64,000 nt of DNA from Moringa oleifera (Eukaryota; Streptophyta; Magnoliopsida; Brassicales; Moringaceae), in contig JAJFZO010000191.1 in assembly GCA_021397835.1 (NCBI GenBank), positions 5,275,001 through 5,339,000 of the forward strand. Reading direction: 5' to 3'. A program made the translations under genes and the position numbers. The notes under the pieces are model-generated. The model ran no database searches, was not told the DNA's origin, and worked only from the letters and a program-made list of their open reading frames with translations. This document shows positions 1-12,700 of this stretch, one piece after another. Positions within the stretch are counted from its first letter, which is position 1, and the number at the start of each line of letters is the position of its first letter.

Positions 1-227
1 ATTGTAAATTAAGGATGAACAGATTTGGAACTAAGATGCAAACTCCTGCTGAATTAGATAGGAAGTTGCAGTAGGAGACTTGAAAATATGACCAGACAAA
101 AAGTTGGGACAGAGGAAATTCCATCTAATCCAGAGAAGCTAATAGCTCTATGTTACAGAACCATTCTTATGTAAGCACCGTAGTGGCTTAAATGACTTAG
201 AAGCGCACAGATAGAGTGATTACTTCA

Positions 228-867
228 TCATGTCAAAGGATGAGAACCAAGAAGTACATGCACCGATTTGATGAAACTTCTTTCAACTGTCTGCTCTAGC
301 ACAGGTTTCTTCTTAACCAAAAAACTTATGAGCCCAAAATAAGTAATTACCGCCCCCAAAGGTAACCAGTGTTGGACTGAGACAGGGATACAAAATTGGA
401 ACTCCTGTCAAAATAGATTCTGCAACTCAATTAAGCAAATAGATATTTTATGCTACTACCTCCTTGGCATGGCCCCAGTAAAGGGTGAAGGATGGGCCAA
501 GGAAGCTACGTAATCCCAAACCTCCTACAAAGAAAGATGGTGGTGTCTGTATATGTCTAGCCACACCTTTGTATAATGTGTTCTCGGATATAAGCTAAGA
601 GACAAATATGTGAAGACCAACACCTAAGTGGACAATAATATGCAGGAGAAGATACAACCACATGTGGACACCATCAATCTGAATATAATGAAGTCATAGA
701 GAACACAACTTCAAAATCCAAGGAAGAATAAAAGAAGAATCACATGAAAAGCCAATACATACCATGTTCAGTAAGTCCCGAAAGAAGCCACGGCGGCCTC
801 CATGGTTGGGACTGTCAACATCTTCTCCAAGATCCACAATAGGAATGCAGCTACATACAGAACCCAT
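228..867 (-). CDS. Unrecognised three-exon protein, about 138 aa
   Basis: Three open segments on the minus strand join through clean GT-AG introns without a stop. They are 867-763 (35 codons, donor ATG|GTATGT), 594-460 (45 codons, acceptor TTAG, donor GAG|GTAGTA) and 404-228 (58 codons plus TGA, acceptor GACAG). All junctions are phase 0. The start ATG reads MGSVCSC, a possible N-myristoylation context; an in-frame TGA lies just upstream unless an intron acceptor intervenes. The third exon has a hydrophobic stretch (LPLGAVITYFGLISFLV) that could be a membrane segment. I do not recognise the family. A competing reading of the first exon in another frame (AALWVLYVAAFLLWIL, ending at TGA near 772) is also open and hydrophobic, so the true frame is unsettled. 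A TATA box and a probable 5'UTR exon lie upstream on the same strand. It could instead be a non-coding transcript. Confidence 0.38.
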
Positions 868-1589
868 AGGGCAGCTTTGGCTTCTGCTTCAAGTTAGGCT
901 TCTGCAATAAATCCAACAATTTTTATCTTAATCCAATAAATTCATGAAACTAAAAATATTAAATCACTATCATTGGTTAGTAAACAATAACAAAATAAGT
1001 ATGTACTTTTGTGAAGAAAAAGGCAGAGCCAGGGGAGAAGAGAGGACGTATTGACTGAAGACAATGGAAATTTTCCAGAATAGCTTATGTTAAAACAGAA
1101 ACCGATCCGTCTTCTACCAATAATGTCCTTCTTTACGGAATTGATGGAGAATCCAAATGTATTATTCCGATAGCTATGTATAAACCAGAGACAACAATGA
1201 TCTTACAGAAAAGGGAAAATTGCTTCTACATCACAAAAGTTTAAAAAGCACACAGCAACAGAAATTTCAACAAGGAAGCTTTCTCCAACTCCATCATGTG
1301 ATAGTCCAAAAGAAACCAAAAAAAAAAAAAAAAGCCCTTGATAATCATGAAATATAATTATCGAACACTCGTAACGCAACAAGAAAACCAAGACAGTAAC
1401 ATGGACTTCTCATCCCCTGATAACGATGATCATGGTCATGGCTACAACGCCTACAAACACCGGAAAGACAACTCATGCAAACCTTCAACAAACAACTGGC
1501 ATGAACAAAGAAATAAACCTAAATACAACGTAGATTGTTACTAAAGAGAAAACAAAAGAATATCAGAGAATGAAGAAGAAGAAGATTAC

Positions 1590-1991
1590 CTAGCAGAGAA
1601 ATTAACCTAGGAACACCAGAAAACTTGAGCGAAGAAAAGAGTGATCAACTGGAAATACCGTCCGTAAATCGAACGCAATATAGATGATGACTTGATAAAC
1701 ACCCAAGACTTATTTTTTTTTGAGATTTAGATATTGAAATAAATGAAACAGAATAATAAGGAAATATAAAACAAAACGGAAAAAGGAATCCAAGTAGCAG
1801 AAGGAGAGAGGGGAAGAGTTCAACTAGGAGCAGGAGTAAAACAGAGAAGATTCTAATGCTGGTAGGGCTCAACTGTAGAGTAGCGCTAGGACTCTGCTTA
1901 TGCGGGACCTACTTACCGAACCATAGAGATATTGTGGGACCTCTAGCTTATTTTCTGGAACCTACTTGCTGACGTGGAACCAACATTTATA
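1590..1991 (-). promoter_or_regulatory. TATA box and probable 5'UTR exon of the 0.2-0.9 kb minus-strand gene
   Basis: On the minus strand TTATAAATG lies at 1985-1991, followed by about 370 bp of purine/pyrimidine-skewed leader and a donor-like CTAG|GTAATC with the exon edge at 1590. This would give a first non-coding exon and a leader intron of about 720 bp ending just before the ATG at 867. Inferred from motifs only. Confidence 0.35.
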
Positions 1992-2068
1992 AGACCCAGC
2001 TCCAATCACAGTTCGGGTTTGACGCTGTGGGCCGAACAAATCCTTACCTGTTTCGCTCGGACCCGTTC

Positions 2069-2800
2069 TTTGAATTTATTTTTTCAAAATTTAGTTCATG
2101 ATATTGAAGTTTTCAAAAAAGATTAAAAATGAAATTAATTATTTAAAAATTTAAAATTCAAAACTATCTAAATTTAAAATTCAAAACTATCTTTGAACAT
2201 ATTTTTTAAAAATAAATTTGAATAAAAATAATTGTTAAAACTAATGTTAGTTTTATAGTTAGAATATTTTTAAAAATTATTTAAATATATTTTACATTTC
2301 GTTTTGATTTTATCTTTTAAATTTGAATTTTTTTATTTTTAATAATATTTTCATTAATTTTTGTTTCACTCACACTCTTCTTTTATCTCAGTTTGCATTT
2401 AGTCTAAATTTTTGAAGGATAAAATATTAGGTCCTTTGAATTTATTTTTTCAAAAATTAGTTCATGATATTGAATTTTTTTAAAATAATTAAAAATTTTA
2501 AATTAATTATTTTAAAAAAATCAAAATTCAAAAAGTCTCTCAACAAATCTCATTTATTGATTTTATCAAAATTAAACTCGAGTAAAAATGATTGTTAAAT
2601 TTAATATTTTTTTATGGTTGGAATGTTTAAAAAATTACTTAAATAGATTTTACCCTTCATTTCGATTTTATATTTCAAATTTGAATATTTTATTTAATTT
2701 TTAAATATTTTTTAATTTTTTAATAATTTTAATTTTTATATTTTTTATTTTTGATAAAATAATTTTTTAATAATATTTTTATTAATAAAAAATAAATTTT
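2069..2800. repeat. Tandem duplication of a ~366-bp AT-rich unit
   Basis: The segment beginning TTTGAATTTATTTTTTCAAA at 2069 recurs at 2435 and the following ~350 bp can be aligned with substitutions and small indels (shared words TTAGTTCATGATATTGAA, AATTGTTAAA, TTTTACNNTTCATTTCGATTTTAT). It is non-coding. Similar AT-rich wording recurs near 25.2-25.9, 51.7-52.2 and 56.4-56.7 kb, suggesting a dispersed family. Confidence 0.7.
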
Positions 2801-4948
2801 TATGATGATAACTTAAATATTGTTTTAGATAGAGCTTAATTCAATCTAAATTGATAATTTTTTGAGACATTTTAAAAGTTAACTTTTGATTAAGAAAGTA
2901 AATTTAAAAGTTTTAAATGATGTTTATTTTATTTTTTAAAAATAAAATAATAATATAAATAATATTTTTAATTTTTTAAAATAATATTTTTATTAAAAAA
3001 CAAAAAAATTATAATATAAATTTCATAATATAAATAAATTAAATTGATTTTAAAAAAACTTGATCCGTTAAAATTTTGATTCGAGTAACACATTGATCAT
3101 CCCATATATTTTTTAAGATATTGAATTTTTTTACATCTCGTAGTTTTAAAAATATACCTTCAAATTAAAAAAAGGGCTTTGTTACCAAACTGTAATAGTA
3201 ATATATTAAGAATCAATCATCACGGTTTTATGCCAAAGTGATTGTCTTTTCTGTCGGGCTAAATTAATTGATATAAGATTCAATTATTCTAATTTCATGT
3301 GCTTTACATATGATTTGAGGCGGCCTCCAATTCATCTTTCTTTTTGTCCATAAACTATTACTTCTGCTTACTTTACTCAAATAGTACATTAATCCTGTTT
3401 AATTAAATTAATTACCCTCTTCCCTATACTCCTTTTGTAGAAATTGGAATCCAAGTCGAGAAGAGGACCACAGAAAACCATGAAAGGGTAAAAACAAAAA
3501 AAAAAGTCGAGAACTTGATATCATTTTTGGTTAGATGCTAATTAATAGGCTATTAGATCAAGGGAGTGGCATTGTGGAATTAACCCATTTACCGACAAAA
3601 TTCTTGACCCTAATTTGCGACACTAAACACGTGAAAGAAAAGGAATTAATATCGGAAAGGTAAACTTGTATTAACATGAGTCGGTCCATAATTTCTTGAG
3701 GGCAAAATCCCAACTAAAAAGTCGGAAAAGACACATCAACTGCCTGTTAATCTAATTATTAGTTGGTTAAGGTTGATGGACCTTATGTGTTTAAATCATA
3801 ACGCTTGATTTGTGCTTATTTATCAAAAATTAGATTGTGTCCCATACCAAGACTACAATTAAATCATTATCCATCCCCCCTAAATCCTAGTTTAACTTGT
3901 CAATTAATTTCAATTATAAATATTTATATCTTTATATTGTTAAAATGTTGACTTTTGTTTAATCATTAAATGATAAGTATTCATCGTTAATTTAATTTGT
4001 AAATGATGGCCGACTATAGCGTGGTACCTACGCCAGGAATTTTAGAACCTCCCAGAGCTTCTTACAATTGATCATTAATTGCATAAACAATCATGGAAAA
4101 TTAATGTCCTTGCATTTCAATTATTACATGACCTTAGTGTGTCGAGTATCTATTGCTCTGTTTATTTGAAATATAGATTAAATTTTTTTATTAATTTATG
4201 AATAATTTTTTTAAAAAATTAATACAACTCAGATTAATAAAAATTCTAAATTCATTAAAAATTTGTTCCTGTGATCTTTTAATTTTTTATGGAAATGTAA
4301 TTTAAAATATAATTTAAAACTATGAAAAAACTCTGTTATGTAAATACAAATTGAAAATAAATAAGATCTGACACATGATACAGGTTTAAGATAGCATCCA
4401 TTGTTATCTTTGCCCGAAATGTAAAAATCGGTGAAAAGAAATTAATTGTTGTTCAACAAAAAGAATACTAACTTACCCCATGAAAAGGACTAGTGAGCTT
4501 TGGCTTTATGCTCGTGACTGTTGACTGAACAAGGTATGTGCCCCTCATGATAAGGGATGGTGCCCTGCATTCTCTTGCAATTTTGATCGAGACGAGAGCA
4601 AAGCGTAGGGTATTAAATGATCTTGTTAACATGCCAGATTGCTGAGGGCCTTAAGCCGCTGGTCCGAAGAGTGATGGCCCTACAGCTTCATGACAAGCAC
4701 GTTGAGGGACAGCCCCACCATGGGAGCAAATATTAAAGGAAATTAACAAAGGAGCTCAGCATGATTAAACAACCAAAAGAAAGCAAAAGTAAAGCGACGA
4801 AAATGAACCAAATTTCCCCGAACCAACATATCTAGAAATTTGGTTCATTATCAATACCCTAATGCCTAACTGGTCCAGTCTTCTTCTCTTCTTCTTTTTC
4901 ACCTTCTTATAATAATTGTCTTCTTCGGTGGATGCCTAATACCAGGAG
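2801..4948. other. Intergenic, no gene seen
   Basis: Very AT-rich to about 3.1 kb, then more ordinary composition leading into the 5' flank of the USP gene. TTATAATAA at 4907-4915 is only ~35 bp from the start codon and is a weak TATA candidate. No convincing reading frame or RNA gene. Confidence 0.5.
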
Positions 4949-5875
4949 ATGGGCAAGACAGGTGCAAGGCTGCCAGGTTTCTGCCTGAACAGGATCAGGC
5001 CTCATGTGAGAGTCCGGTCTCCACCTATACAGGCCAAGACTAGCCTGGATTCTACCAAAACTGATCAGACTGAAAATACAGGCAGTGATAAAGAAGAGAA
5101 GCCGAGTACTGATGGGTCGAGGCCGTGTGGTAGGAAGATCATGATCGTGGTTGATTCGAGCCTGGAAGCTAAGGGAGCTCTACAATGGGCACTTTCTCAC
5201 AGTGTTCAGAACCAGGATACCCTCATTCTTCTTCATGTCATTAAGCCTTCTAAACAAGGTTGGTAATTAAACCTATGGTTAATGCACCTTAATTTTCCAC
5301 GTAGGATCATTCATGGATGATGATCAGGGAAAGTGAGTGTTGGTTTCATAGTTGTTGCAGCAGCCTCAGGTGAGGAGTACTGCCGCAAGGAGAAAGATCC
5401 AAGAGCTTATGAACTTGTTTATTCCTTGAAAAACATGTGTTTGTTGAAGAAACCCGAGGTGGGTATCATAATTTTAGTTAACCTCAGTAACTTTTCTTTT
5501 TCTTTATAGAAAAAATGATCTACAGTTTGTTTGCTGTTGTTAAAGAGTGTATAAATTCATGAAAGGTGTACATGACTCTAGTCATGGCAGGTACAGATAG
5601 AGGTGGCGGTGGCGGAAGGGAAGGAGAAGGGTCCAGCAATAGTGGAAGAGGCCAGAAAACAAGGAGCTGCACTTCTGGTTCTAGGGCAAAAGAAGCGATC
5701 CATGACATGGCGTCTGATAATGATGTGGGCCGGCAACCGAGTGGCCGGCGGCGTGGTGGAGTACTGCATCCAGAATGCTGATTGCATGGCCATTGCAGTG
5801 AGGAGAAAGAGCAAGAAACTTGGAGGGTACTTGATCACCACCAAGCGGCACAAAGATTTCTGGCTCCTGGCTTGA
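4949..5875 (+). CDS. Universal stress protein (UspA)-like protein, 230 aa
   Basis: Three exons: 4949-5258, 5361-5458, 5591-5875 (stop TGA). Junctions AAG|GTTGGT, GCAG|CA and GAG|GTGGGT, CAG|GTACAG keep the frame; the second acceptor is a NAGNAG site, so one alanine may be optional. Residues 1-62 form a basic, Ser/Thr-rich extension of unknown role. The Usp fold starts at KIMIVVDSSLEAKGALQWAL (about 63-82), with the family's VD-S-A--AL pattern and the strand LILLHVIKP. The C-terminal part contains GAALLVLGQKKR and ends in an Ala/Val-rich strand (CMAIAVRRK) and a short basic tail. The G-2X-G-9X-G(S/T) nucleotide loop of ATP-binding UspA proteins is not present after LVLG, so I infer a non-ATP-binding type. 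Plant members are mostly soluble stress-associated proteins; the exact role is unknown. Confidence 0.85.
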
Positions 5876-6520
5876 CCATTATTCAATCTTACTGTGTAAA
5901 ACTCATGTGATGTATTTTTGTGTTGTTTTTGTACATGATGAAGTATATTGAGAAGGAGGAATTAAGGGATTTGGGATGTGAATGAAAAAGTTGTGGGTGT
6001 CATTATTTAGGACATGGGCTGTTGTGTGGCTCATGAGGGGAGGGACAATGGGGTCCCTTAGTGCCCTTTTGGGTCTCTTGCGGGCGTTACAATGATTCAA
6101 TGATGCACATGATTCCACTGCTTTTTCTATGGCATATACCCTAAGGAAGGACATGGTGGGTCACTCTTAATAAGGTCCCCCTGAAATTGCCCTTGCAACC
6201 CAAATACACATGTTCTTCATCAGCTTGCCAGACCATAGCTGCACTGGTCTTGGTTAATGTTCACTAAACATTTTGCTTTTCACCACGATGTAATTGTAAA
6301 TGATTTTTTTTTTTCGTATCAATAATATACCCAATTTAATCCAGAAAATGTGGGTGAATGAATATATTCTAAGAAATAGATCAAAAATGCCATAGAAGCT
6401 TTTAAAATAAGTTATTATCATTTTTAAAAATAAAAGAATTAAAAAATTAATTAAGATAAAAAATAACAATTTTCAGAAGCTCTCCACATGGGTTCTCCTT
6501 TTGTACCCACTGGCTACAGA
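5876..6520. other. 3' flank of the USP gene and spacer
   Basis: Contains the 3' untranslated part of the USP gene (to roughly 6.2 kb), then an AT-rich spacer. Nothing else supportable. Confidence 0.5.
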
Positions 6521-6523
6521 GTT

Positions 6524-6761
6524 TGGGCCACTTAGCTGTTCGGCTGCTAAGCCGGTTCATTACCATCATGGGTGCAGGTTCATATCATTGTTCCTCCAAT
6601 GGTTATATAAAGCCCATAATTAAACTAATGGTTGAGCCCAACCCGGCCCGAAATCTGAAACCTTCTCGGTCCCCTCTCGCAGAGCACTACCCGGTTCATC
6701 GCCATCAACCTCTAAGCAAAGCTCTTTTACAAAAACCAACCACTAAATCTCAAAAACCCTA
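6524..6761 (+). promoter_or_regulatory. NOP14 promoter: site II motifs, TATA box and telo-box
   Basis: TGGGCC at 6524-6529 and two GCCCA cores (6612-6616, 6636-6640) match plant site II elements (TGGGCY, either strand). TATATAA lies at 6604-6610, and a telo-box AAACCCTA at 6754-6761 sits about 33 bp before the ATG. The site II plus telo-box pair is characteristic of plant ribosomal-protein and ribosome-biogenesis genes, which fits the downstream gene. Transcription likely starts near 6635-6640. Confidence 0.7.
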
Positions 6762-6793
6762 CTGACAGGAGTTCTTTGCGCGAACCAACCGCC

Positions 6794-9700
6794 ATGGCTA
6801 AAGACACTAAGGCGAAGAAGAAAACCAAGAAGAAGGCCAGCAAATTGTCGGCTCCTGATGCGGTTTCCATGAAGGTCAAAACCTCTAAGCCCAACCCCTT
6901 CGAGGCCATCTGGTCCCGTCGCAAATTCGACATCCTTGGCAAGAAGCGCAAGGGCGAGGAACGCCGCATTGGCCTAGCTCGCTCCCGTGCCATCGAAAAG
7001 GTAACTTTAAGATCCTCTCTCTCCTTCTGTTTCCCCGTATTTTTTTATGTGTTTGTATGTGTGTGTGTGTACATTGATGTGATGGTTTCGGTGAGGGCAG
7101 AGGAAGAAGACGCTGTTGAAGGACTATGAGCAGAGCACGAAAGCATCGGTTTTTGTGGATAAGCGAATTGGCGAACAGAATGACGAGCTTGGCGAGTTCG
7201 ATAAGGCTATTATGCGGTCGCAGCGCGAACTTAAGGTTAGCTAATTTTTCCAATTGTTTGTTCAGTGACTTAATCGGCTGTTGGTTGTGGAGGCAGTCAA
7301 GATATATAGATGATAACTAAATTTTGAGAATTATATGTTTTGGGTGTCCTTGCTTTAGTCTCTAGTTGCTCACATTATATGTATTACTTCAATTTGTATT
7401 TTAATTTTTACTGGATTTTATGATTTCTTTACTTTTTGGGCTATGTAGTTGAAAATGGGTAAGAAGAGCAAGTATAACTTATCCGATGGAGAGGATGACG
7501 ATTTTGAAGGTCCAGGTCTTGGTGCCCTTTCAGAAAGGGATGATTTTGATGCTGGAATTCTGTCTGAAGATGATAATGATGATGATGATGATGGTGAAAC
7601 TAAGAGTATGTTTGCATTTCTTATTATTGAGTGACATATGGAATTCTATCTAGTGATGCTAGGGACTGATGTGTTCTTCAGAGGAGCTTCATCATATGTC
7701 TGTCTTAGTTTTTAAGCTCCTGATATTGGAACGTGAACTATATAAATGCTCTAAATTCAAAATCAAGGACTTTGTAGCTAACATGTTCCTTCAGTGCACT
7801 GGTCTATGTTGTCAATTCAGACAAAAATGACATGAAGTTCTGTTTGCAAGCAATTTCTTATGTGTGCATAACTTTTTTCATTCTGATTCCACCATATTTT
7901 TTATTCCGACTTACCTTTTTACACTGATTAACTGTGGTAAGCTATTGTCACAGCCTTGAAAATCATTGAGTTTCCTTTGAGCCCATGTTTGTCATATAAG
8001 AGTTTCGTCTCCCTCCCTCTCCTTCCTCCGCTCAATCCCCCCTCCCCTAAGGAAAACGAAAGAAGAAAGTAGAAAAAAATAAAGCCCCCTATCTTTTGAT
8101 TTGCCTTTTCTTTTGAGTGTGTGTGTGTAACTTTCTTTAACCTAGAGTCTAGATGTGGTCTAGTTGGGTTGTAAAAGTAGTTAAGTATTCTTTTTTTAAT
8201 CTTTTAATAATTTTCAACACTCTATATTTTGATTTTCGATTTTTGTTTTTTTTTTTAAGTGCCAGTCCATTTGCCTGTCAGTTTAGTAGTGCTTGATAGC
8301 TTATATACTTTATTAAAGTATTCAGTCTGCATCGTATTGATTGATTGTCAGTTATGGTTCCAAGAGCTTATGATTACTTTTCTTTGCAGGAAAGTGGCCT
8401 GTCTTAAAGCAACTTAATACTCACGAGTCCCAGAACCCATCAGAAAGGGGTTTGGAAGAGGAGGAAAATGTAAGACCTGAGCTCTTACCTTACATCTGAG
8501 TCACTTTAATTGTATATGACACCATTACCTGTGATTCTTATTACTGAATTTTGTGAGGTACAGTAAATAGCTGTACTTTTGTGTATGGTCGCACCCTCTT
8601 GGTGGTCCTGTAAACAAGCTTCTTTGTCTTATCGGAAAACAGATTTTATGACAAGTAAATATGATAGTCGAACTATTTCTATTGGCTTGTCAACATAAAT
8701 TTTGTTTGGCTTTATTTTCTTTTATAATTTTGATGTGCTATTTCATGACTGCGTGGTTCTTAGTTTCTTTTCTTTTATTAAGGATCAGTTTTTCTTTGCT
8801 ATAATATTTTGCTTAGCAGCTCTCTTTTCTATGTTTTCTGACTGGGATTATATTGATTTGCGGTGTGCAACAGTCAATTGTTGGCTAACAGTCACTTCCT
8901 CCTGCATCCCTTAGAAATGGTCCATATCTTGTTTTGTCTTCAAGAGTTTACCATAAATTCCTTTCTGTAGTCAAACATTAAAGATCCTAATCATATCCCC
9001 ATGATCCGTTTTGTCTTTTTGCATTAAGAGCTGTGTTAGGATCCAAGGCATTGTGAATAGATGAGAAAGCTGTTAATTCAACTCACTTAAAAAATTGTGG
9101 TGCTAATTAATTGGGAACGCAGAAATGTTGAAATATGGATGTTTTATTACCCGATTCTAATGATGGAGCGGGGGGGTGGGGGGTGGGGGGGGTGTTTCTC
9201 AAATCCTGTTAATGGCTGTTATTATAGAAATGTGTTATAAGATAAAAATTATGTGACAGCTATCACCATATGTTGCGGTAGAGGAAACCGTGAAACTTCA
9301 TACACCTTAATGTTCATAACGGAGGATGAAAAGAGAATCTTTTAGGCCCCTATACTCTATGCATAGCATTGAAATAGACTGGATGTTTGCCATGTCAATA
9401 TCTCAAACTAATGATCACAAAGAAAGTTTTCTTTCTTTATCTTGCCACTGTTTCATTATCACAATATTCATCATAAATTTTGTCTCCATTATTTTTCTGT
9501 TATAGTTTAGGTAGAAAAATTTTATTTTTATTTGTTTTTGATATATTTGTTAGGAAGGGGGGTTCTTTTATCTTGGTCTCCAAATAATATTCATTACTAA
9601 GTGGTTCTTTTTGGCATTCATCTTGAAGAAGGTTTCCTGTCTCATTTTGTAATGGGACAATAGTTAACAATGATGCCTTCAAACGAATTTGAAGTTCTGA

Positions 9701-12700
9701 CTGATTCACTGCAGAGACAGAAAAGCAAGAAGGAAGTAATGGAGGAGATTATTATGAAGAGCAAACTTGGCAAGGTAATTATCCATTTTACTATTGAAGT
9801 TTTCTTTAGGATTGCATCTGTGCTTATTCTCTGAAGTTTCCTTAAACTTGTTATGTTATCAGATGCAAAAAGCAAAACAGAAGGAAGAAAACGTACAGTT
9901 GATGGACGAATTGGATAAAAGCTTCACATCTTTAGTGCAGTCTCAGGTTTTGTTAACAGTAACTGAACCAGGGAAGATGAGTGCCTTAAAGGCTCTTGTG
10001 AACAAGGGAACTCCTAATGAGCATATGAAGAAGGATGAATTAAGTGTCACTCAAAAAACAGCGACCGATAATCAGGTATAGTTTATGCTGGTTCTGGGTC
10101 TACTTTCAAACTTTTATGTTGTTGGTAAATTGTGACTATAAGTAGGGTCTTGTTCTATTTTATTTAATATTTTTGTGGATTTTATTTTCCCACATCTGCT
10201 TCAGAAAGCCATGTCTTCTCTGATTAGAGGACTGTCCTTATGATGCGACTTCTTTGTGCTGTTGATTCTATTTTGAAAAGGATGTTGCTTATTGTTACCC
10301 CAGTAACTTAAGTTTCTTTTAGTTTACTTTTACTGTTATATAATAATTTAAGTCTTGTAAATTTAACTTGATATTTGAGATGCATGGCCTTCAGCATGAT
10401 GAGCATAGTCTTTTTGCTCTATCTTGCAGGAGCAACCTGACTCTTACGACAAGCTTGTTAGTGAGATGGTACTGGATCTGCGTGCTCGGCCATCAGATAG
10501 GTTGAAGACTCCAGAAGAAATTGCCCAGGAGGAGAGAGAACGACTTGAGAGATTAGAGGTATATTTTTGTTCTCCATATGGTAGTATAAAATATGATCAC
10601 TTAGAAATTTGAATCTTATAACTAATATATTACTTTTATGGCATGAATGTCTAATAAGTTGTATGATGTCCCACTATTCAGGAAGAACGCTTGAAGAGGA
10701 TGCATGCATCTGATGACTTAAGTGATGAGGATGATGAAAATGGTGAGAGACAGTCCATCCAGAGGCCAAGGATAATTTCTGGAGATGATATCGGTGATTC
10801 CTTTTCAGTTGACAAAGAGCCTGGAACTAGAAAAGGCTGGGTTGATGAAATTCTTGGAAGAAAGGATGGGGAAGATTCTGAGTCTGTAGATGATGATGGT
10901 TCTTCTGAGGATTTGGGAAGTGCTGAAGATGATGTTGACGAAGGATTTGATGAAGGCGATGGTGAACATGAGAAAAAACTCTCTTTGAAGGATTGGGAAC
11001 AAAGTGATGATGACGATCTAAGCTCAGGATTTGAAGATGAAGAAGAGGAACTTGATGGTGATAATGCTAATGAAAAGGAAGCGCCAAGAGTTAGTAAGAC
11101 ATCAAAGGATAATGATACCATTGAGACTAGGAAAGAAGGTAGAGAATCTTCACATGACAAGAAAATGAAGGCAAATAATGAACTGCGAACTGAACCTGAC
11201 ATTCCTTTTCTAATTGATGTCCCAAAGAGCTTGGAAGAACTGAATATGTTGGTGGAAAATTACTCTAATGCCAATGTTATTGTGGTGATAAATCGAATTC
11301 GGGCAAGTAATGCAATTAAGCTTGCTGCAGAAAATCGAAAGAAAATGCAAGTAAGACACCTCTCTTCCCTCCTCCTTCCCCTAACTCCTCAACCCACAAA
11401 AAAAAAAAAAAAAGATGAAGAAACATCTCTAAATTTCCCTGTATTTTGGTATTGATTCCTCAATCATGGTTTGGTAATTCAGCTTTCAAGTTTCTGAGAG
11501 TATGTATAGGTTTGGGTTTTTTTATGTATGAATGCTTGATGGCCACATAATCTGCTAACAAACTCTTTGCTTTTCTTCCCAAGTAAAGAGTATATTTCCG
11601 GGATTTATCTTTTTAACATTCTTGAAGCAATCTAGCAAAAACAGTCTCAAACATATACAGATTAGAAGAACAAAATTTAATTGTTGATTTGTTAACATGG
11701 TCTTGGTTTTGATATGAAAGTTTAGCCAGTTAGTGTTGCCAGTAGAGTTTATCATTGGTCCTTTATGGTAAAGAAACAATGAATATTCTGATACAGAAAT
11801 GGATTTGGTTATTAGTGTTTGCTCACCTTGCATTTACCTTTAGCTTTATTCTTGGACTAACTGCTATTCAGATCAATTTGAAAATGCCCTTTGTAATTTT
11901 TCTCTGAGGGGCCTTAACTCGTGGAAATACATGGTCTGCTGTTGAATTATTTGCTTATTGCTTATGGCATTTCTAATTTGGTTACATGATCTGCTTCTGA
12001 TGCAAAACAAATTGTCTTCTTATTTCCAGGTATTTTATGGTGTGCTATTGCAGTATTTTGCTGTTTTGGCAAATAGAATGCCTCTGAATTTTGAGTTGTT
12101 GAATTTGCTGGTCAAGCCACTAATGGAGATGAGTATGGAGATTCCATACTTTGCAGCCATATGTGCTCGTCAACGACTGTTACGGAGCCGCACACAACTT
12201 TGCGAGGCTATTAAAAATGCAGGTTGGCAGCAACTTGAAGTTAGAGTCTAGTATTTTATTGTATTCTAGTCAGTATTGCTGGGTCGTCTAACCTAAATTT
12301 TAACATTCTTGCAGGGAATGGATGTTGGCCCTCCTTGAAGACATTGTTTCTCTTGAGGCTGTGGTCTATGATTTTCCCATGCTCTGACTTCCGTCATGTC
12401 GTCATGACCCCTGCAATATTATTGATGTGTGAATATCTAATGCGGTGCCCCATCTTATCCGGTCGGGATGTCGCCATTGGTTCTTTCATATGTTCCATGG
12501 TGCTCTCCGTATGTACACAATTGACCTAGCATTTGCATTTCTATTTGTTCTTTGTTTTACTGGCATGATTGGTGCATAGGTTCTTTCTAGTTGTTGGTAA
12601 TGGAAGGTGCCCTAGTGCTTCCAAAAAGCAGTTGCGAATTTCTTGTAGTTAGAACTTCTTCTTTGGTTTCTCTATATCTCCTTCTGTTTACTAAACTTTG

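Noticed and set aside
5566..5886. Several overlapping frames across USP exon 3
   Set aside because: Only the frame giving VQIEVAVAEGKEKGP matches the family and the splice phases.
10678..11202. 174-codon minus-strand serine-rich frame
   Set aside because: Antisense shadow of the acidic Asp/Glu-rich exon 8 of NOP14.
11351..11455. Open continuation of NOP14 exon 8 through the donor
   Set aside because: The frame runs through a pyrimidine-rich stretch and an A13 tract after a consensus donor CAA|GTAAGA; conserved NOP14 sequence resumes at exon 9.
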